Assembly (NCBI GenBank): GCA_004357435.1
Contig: SMVS01000075.1
Coordinates: forward strand, 1-12,457
DNA length: 12,457 nucleotides
Reading direction: 5' to 3'
Source of the DNA: Nitrospina sp.
GTDB taxonomy: Bacteria; Nitrospinota; Nitrospinia; Nitrospinales; Nitrospinaceae
The position numbers and the translations under genes were made by a program. The first letter of the stretch is position 1; every line of letters starts with the position of its first letter. Shown here one piece after another: positions 9,564 to 12,457 of this stretch. The notes beneath the pieces are model-generated. The model worked only from the letters and a program-made list of their open reading frames with translations, did not search any database and had not been told where the DNA came from.

Positions 9564-10580
9564 TTAATATTCCAACGATAAACCCATCAGCGAAAAAAAA
9601 TCGAAGGAATAAAAAGGGATCCTTCGGACTCGGATAGATTGGCCTGAAGAGATGGGCCGGAGAACTGGCTCCGGTTTAAAGACCTCTGTGGATTGAATGC
9701 TATCTGGCTCCCTGACCGAAAAGTAAGCCGGTTTAATCAGTTTGGAACGAATAAGATTTCCCGCACTAAAATTCTCCCCCGCAACAATGACACCCTCTGA
9801 AAACTCATCTTGAACAACTTTAACGCGGATCACTCCCAACTGAGTGTACCGCGCTCCTAAATTTATTTTATCATTCCCACTTTTAAAATTTTTCAAGACC
9901 TCATAAACGGTAAAATCATCTCGAATTTTCACGCCGTTGCGCCGTCCCAGATTGATGATGATCATATCTCCCTGCTCGACATCAATTATTTGTCCTGCCA
10001 AAGCGATGCTGTTTAAATAGTTCCGAAAATGAGGAACCCACTTTTCGGTCATTTGATCCAGAAAATTGCTCATCGGGGTGTTTGCGAATTCAATGGCCAG
10101 AGGGTCGAGCGGATCATTGGAAGACAATAAATTGTTTATCACTGTGAGTTTTTTTTGAAATATTTTTGTATCTAAAATTCTAGTTGTGTGACCATCCTTG
10201 ATTTGAAATTCAATTTTCACTTCAACTGTGGGATTGCCTTCTGCCTCCAGGGAGTCAGGAATTACCGAAATGAATTTGAGGATTCTTCCGGTCGCGACGA
10301 TTTGGGCCGGTAATTTATTCTTCAGGAAGCCTTGTTTGGTTTTAAAATTTACCGATGATATTGTGTTCAATAAAATGATATTCCGGTCGTTGGCAATTTT
10401 AGCTCTGAGTAGATCAGCGGCGAGCAGTCCTGGGTTGTTGTCGCCCAGCCAGCCTGGGGGGTTTTCAAAAGGCAATATCAGAACATTTTTCTTGTAAGGA
10501 GCCGGGGCCGCAAAGCTCATGCTGAAGGTGAAAACTAAATTGCAAACTAAGATAAAAATAATTTTATTGCAATTGCGCAT
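9564..10580 (-). CDS. Secreted CsgG-like/FlgT-like protein of unknown role
   Basis: This is a 338-residue protein with a typical Sec signal peptide: basic start, hydrophobic stretch at about 7-20, and likely cleavage near S-F-A-A at 22-25. It should therefore be periplasmic or outer-membrane associated. Residues 33-40 (V-L-I-L-P-F-E-N) and the region to about 145 resemble the N-terminal fold of CsgG and related envelope proteins. Residues about 195-280 (Q-G-D-M-I-I-I-N-L-G-R-R-N-G-V-K-I-R, then a second strand set ending G-N-L-I-R) resemble the C-terminal SH3-like domain of FlgT-type proteins. There is no lipobox, unlike CsgG. The ATG is preceded by GAGGAA (bases 10584-10589) with a short 3-base spacer. 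It converges on carB with a 6-base gap. An intrinsic terminator lies inside its last codons. The fold assignment is from motif impression only. Confidence 0.8.
   Translation of the reverse strand: MRNCNKIIFILVCNLVFTFSMSFAAPAPYKKNVLILPFENPPGWLGDNNPGLLAADLLRAKIANDRNIILLNTISSVNFKTKQGFLKNKLPAQIVATGRILKFISVIPDSLEAEGNPTVEVKIEFQIKDGHTTRILDTKIFQKKLTVINNLLSSNDPLDPLAIEFANTPMSNFLDQMTEKWVPHFRNYLNSIALAGQIIDVEQGDMIIINLGRRNGVKIRDDFTVYEVLKNFKSGNDKINLGARYTQLGVIRVKVVQDEFSEGVIVAGENFSAGNLIRSKLIKPAYFSVREPDSIQSTEVFKPEPVLRPISSGQSIRVRRIPFYSFDFFSLMGLSLEY
9593..9626 (-). terminator. Intrinsic terminator inside the 3' coding end of the CsgG/FlgT-like gene
   Basis: On the minus strand CGAAGGA (9626-9620) and TCCTTCG (9608-9602) form a perfect seven-pair stem with an 11-base loop. 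One A and then eight T (complement of the A run 9593-9600) follow. This is a standard terminator layout, but the stop codon of the gene (9564-9566) lies 27 bases further downstream. On the plus strand the same hairpin has no T run, so it should not end carB transcripts. Confidence 0.6.
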
Positions 10581-10610
10581 CGTTTCCTCAATTATCTATG
10601 ATTCCCAGTG

Positions 10611-10645
10611 ACCCTCAGGTTTTTGCCCATGGAAATTGTGAGGGT
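10611..10645. repeat. Inverted repeat in the divergent promoter region
   Basis: ACCCTCA (10611-10617) and TGAGGGT (10639-10645) are perfect inverted copies separated by 21 bases. The region lies between two divergent genes for secreted proteins. It could be an operator, with half-site centres 28 bases apart, or a hairpin in the 5' leader of the minus-strand gene. There is no T run to make it a terminator. Confidence 0.45.
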
Positions 10646-10647
10646 TC

Positions 10648-10656
10648 ATTCTAGCA
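10648..10656 (-). promoter_or_regulatory. Candidate extended -10 promoter for the CsgG/FlgT-like gene
   Basis: The minus strand reads TGCTAGAAT, an extended -10 element (TG-N plus a hexamer with five of six matches to TATAAT). No good -35 box is seen. Transcription would begin near 10641, at the edge of the inverted repeat, and leave a leader of about 60 bases. Confidence 0.3.
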
Positions 10657-10695
10657 AATATTGTAAGGTTCCACTTATTTTATGTGAGCGCGTTC

Positions 10696-10723
10696 TTGAC
10701 TTTTCCCTTCTCAAAAGTAAAAT
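10696..10723 (+). promoter_or_regulatory. Candidate sigma-70 promoter of the SUMF1-fold gene
   Basis: TTGACT (10696-10701, five of six) and TAAAAT (10718-10723, five of six) are separated by 16 bases. The expected start point is about 10730, at or next to the ATG at 10731. The transcript would then be leaderless or nearly so, which fits the absence of a Shine-Dalgarno. Confidence 0.5.
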
Positions 10724-10730
10724 ATCGCCC

Positions 10731-11492
<762 letters not shown>

Positions 11493-11557
11493 GTTTTTTA
11501 TGCCCATTCAGATTAGGACATGGTTAATTAATCACGCAACTTTCCTCTGATCCCGCT

Positions 11558-12190
11558 TTGAACCGGAAAACAGTCAACCTAATTTATGAAAAATTAAGCC
11601 AGAGTTTTCCCAATGCTCAGTCAGAACTTGAATACCGGAATCATTTTGAATTGTTGGTTGCGGTTATATTGAGCGCTCAAGCCACCGACAAATCTGTCAA
11701 CCGGGTGACTCCTGAATTATTTGAAAAATGTCCGACTCCGGAGGCGTTATTGAAGTTTGGCGAGAAACGGTTGAAGAAGCACATTCAAACTATTGGTTTG
11801 GCTCCCACCAAAGCTAAAAATATCATACGAACCTGCAGAATCCTTCTGGAAAATCATGGCGGTGCTGTTCCCGGAAACCGTAAAGACCTGGAACAGCTAC
11901 CTGGGGTGGGACGAAAAACTGCTAATGTGGTTTTAAATGAGGGTTTCGGGAAACATACCATCGCCGTTGATACCCACGTTTTTCGCGTATCCAACAGGAC
12001 GGGTTTGGCTCCGGGAAAAAATGTAATTGAAACCGAAGAAACACTGCTGAAAGTGACACCCGAGAAATGGAAAAAAGATGCTCATCGCTATCTTATTCTC
12101 CATGGCCGCTATATTTGTAAAGCGAAAAACTTTTTATGCAAGGAGTGTGTCATTGAGCAGGAGTGTGCTTTTCCTAAAAAACGGTTGTAA
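11558..12190 (+). CDS. nth: Endonuclease III (DNA glycosylase/AP lyase)
   Basis: Nth removes oxidised pyrimidines from DNA and cuts the abasic site in base excision repair. The 210 residues have the helix-hairpin-helix L-P-G-V-G-R-K-T-A with catalytic K120, and D138 in V-D-T-H-V-F-R-V. The [4Fe-4S] cluster cysteines C187, C194, C197 and C203 are spaced C-X6-C-X2-C-X5-C. All these numbers equal those of E. coli Nth, which supports the TTG start at 11558. TAA at 11525-11527 bounds the frame and no ATG or GTG lies between. There is no Shine-Dalgarno, so the start rests on homology. It follows the SUMF1-fold gene by 65 bases without a clear promoter, and the M14-type gene starts 18 bases after its stop. 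Confidence 0.96.
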   Translation: MNRKTVNLIYEKLSQSFPNAQSELEYRNHFELLVAVILSAQATDKSVNRVTPELFEKCPTPEALLKFGEKRLKKHIQTIGLAPTKAKNIIRTCRILLENHGGAVPGNRKDLEQLPGVGRKTANVVLNEGFGKHTIAVDTHVFRVSNRTGLAPGKNVIETEETLLKVTPEKWKKDAHRYLILHGRYICKAKNFLCKECVIEQECAFPKKRL

Positions 12191-12208
12191 TGAGGTGACC
12201 TGCTGAAA

Positions 12209-12457
12209 ATGAGTCTGCAAACCAAAAGAAATTATGAGGAATTATTGAGCCGGATAAAATCGGCGCTACCTTCCCCAGGGGAATATAATATTTGTGGTGA
12301 AGTCAAGTCTGGGAATCAAACCTTTCCGCTGATAAAAATTATAATTGGCAAAGGAAATCAAAAAAGAGCGTTGATCTCTGCGGGAATCCATGGGGATGAA
12401 CCCGCGGGTGTGGAAGCAATATGCAGTTTTCTGGAACAAAATATTTTCAACTCATTC
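12209..12457 (+). CDS. M14-type zinc carboxypeptidase / AstE-ASPA-like protein, N-terminal part (runs off window)
   Basis: An open frame of 83 codons runs from ATG 12209 to the window edge without a stop. Residues 54-72 read A-L-I-S-A-G-I-H-G-D-E-P-A-G-V-E-A-I-C. They carry the first zinc motif H-X2-E (H61, E64) of the M14 superfamily, which includes metallocarboxypeptidases and the succinylglutamate desuccinylase/aspartoacylase group. The G-I-H-G-D-E-P-A-G form is common in M14 proteins of bacteria. The remaining zinc ligand and the catalytic glutamate would be beyond the window, so the substrate cannot be named. GAGGTGA at 12192-12198 lies ten bases before the ATG. The gene follows nth closely and may be cotranscribed with it. 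Confidence 0.8.
   Translation, partial: MSLQTKRNYEELLSRIKSALPSPGEYNICGEVKSGNQTFPLIKIIIGKGNQKRALISAGIHGDEPAGVEAICSFLEQNIFNSF

Noticed and set aside
10608..10730. Upstream in-frame extension of the SUMF1-fold gene
   Set aside because: It would bury the signal peptide, contains the promoter candidate, and has no ribosome-binding site.

Overview
The window is an ordinary-looking piece of a bacterial chromosome with moderate GC content. It is dense in genes, with no mobile elements, CRISPR, rRNA or tRNA that I can see. Two secreted proteins (a CsgG/FlgT-like protein and a SUMF1-fold protein with an AHA signal-peptidase site) suggest a Gram-negative (diderm) organism. Nitrospinota or a deltaproteobacterium-like lineage is my guess from gene content; the window alone does not prove it.

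Layout. 1-306 is the 3' end of a DnaJ-family co-chaperone gene. 403-699 is a plant-type [2Fe-2S] ferredoxin, which meets tail to tail, with a 1-base gap, a PduO-type cobalamin adenosyltransferase gene on the minus strand (701-1315). A 212-base divergent region (1316-1527) then holds the promoter and leader of a pyrimidine operon on the plus strand: pyrR (1528-2064), pyrB (2069-3004), pyrC (2988-4280), carA (4319-5461), an unrecognised coiled-coil-rich gene (5443-6318) and carB (6318-9557). Most junctions overlap or are only a few bases apart. Converging on carB is a minus-strand gene for a secreted CsgG/FlgT-like protein (9564-10580). A 150-base divergent region separates it from a secreted SUMF1/FGE-fold protein (10731-11492). 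Next comes endonuclease III (nth, 11558-12190), and the window ends inside the N-terminus of an M14-type zinc carboxypeptidase/aspartoacylase-like protein (12209 to the edge).

How the genes work together. carA and carB make carbamoyl phosphate from glutamine, bicarbonate and ATP. pyrB joins it to aspartate, and pyrC closes the ring to dihydroorotate. pyrD, pyrE and pyrF are not in the window. The leader before pyrR can be read as a complete PyrR attenuation switch. A PyrR-binding hairpin (1400-1432) carries the family loop motif, a strong intrinsic terminator (1475-1507) sits just before pyrR, and an antiterminator pairing (1411-1421 with 1475-1486) excludes both. With UMP-bound PyrR the operon should be shut off before its first gene. 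CarB also keeps the effector-binding residues of the E. coli enzyme, so control at the enzyme level is likely too.

The least explained items are the unknown gene between carA and carB, an intrinsic terminator lying inside the last codons of the CsgG/FlgT-like gene, and a possible leaderless start of the SUMF1-fold gene.
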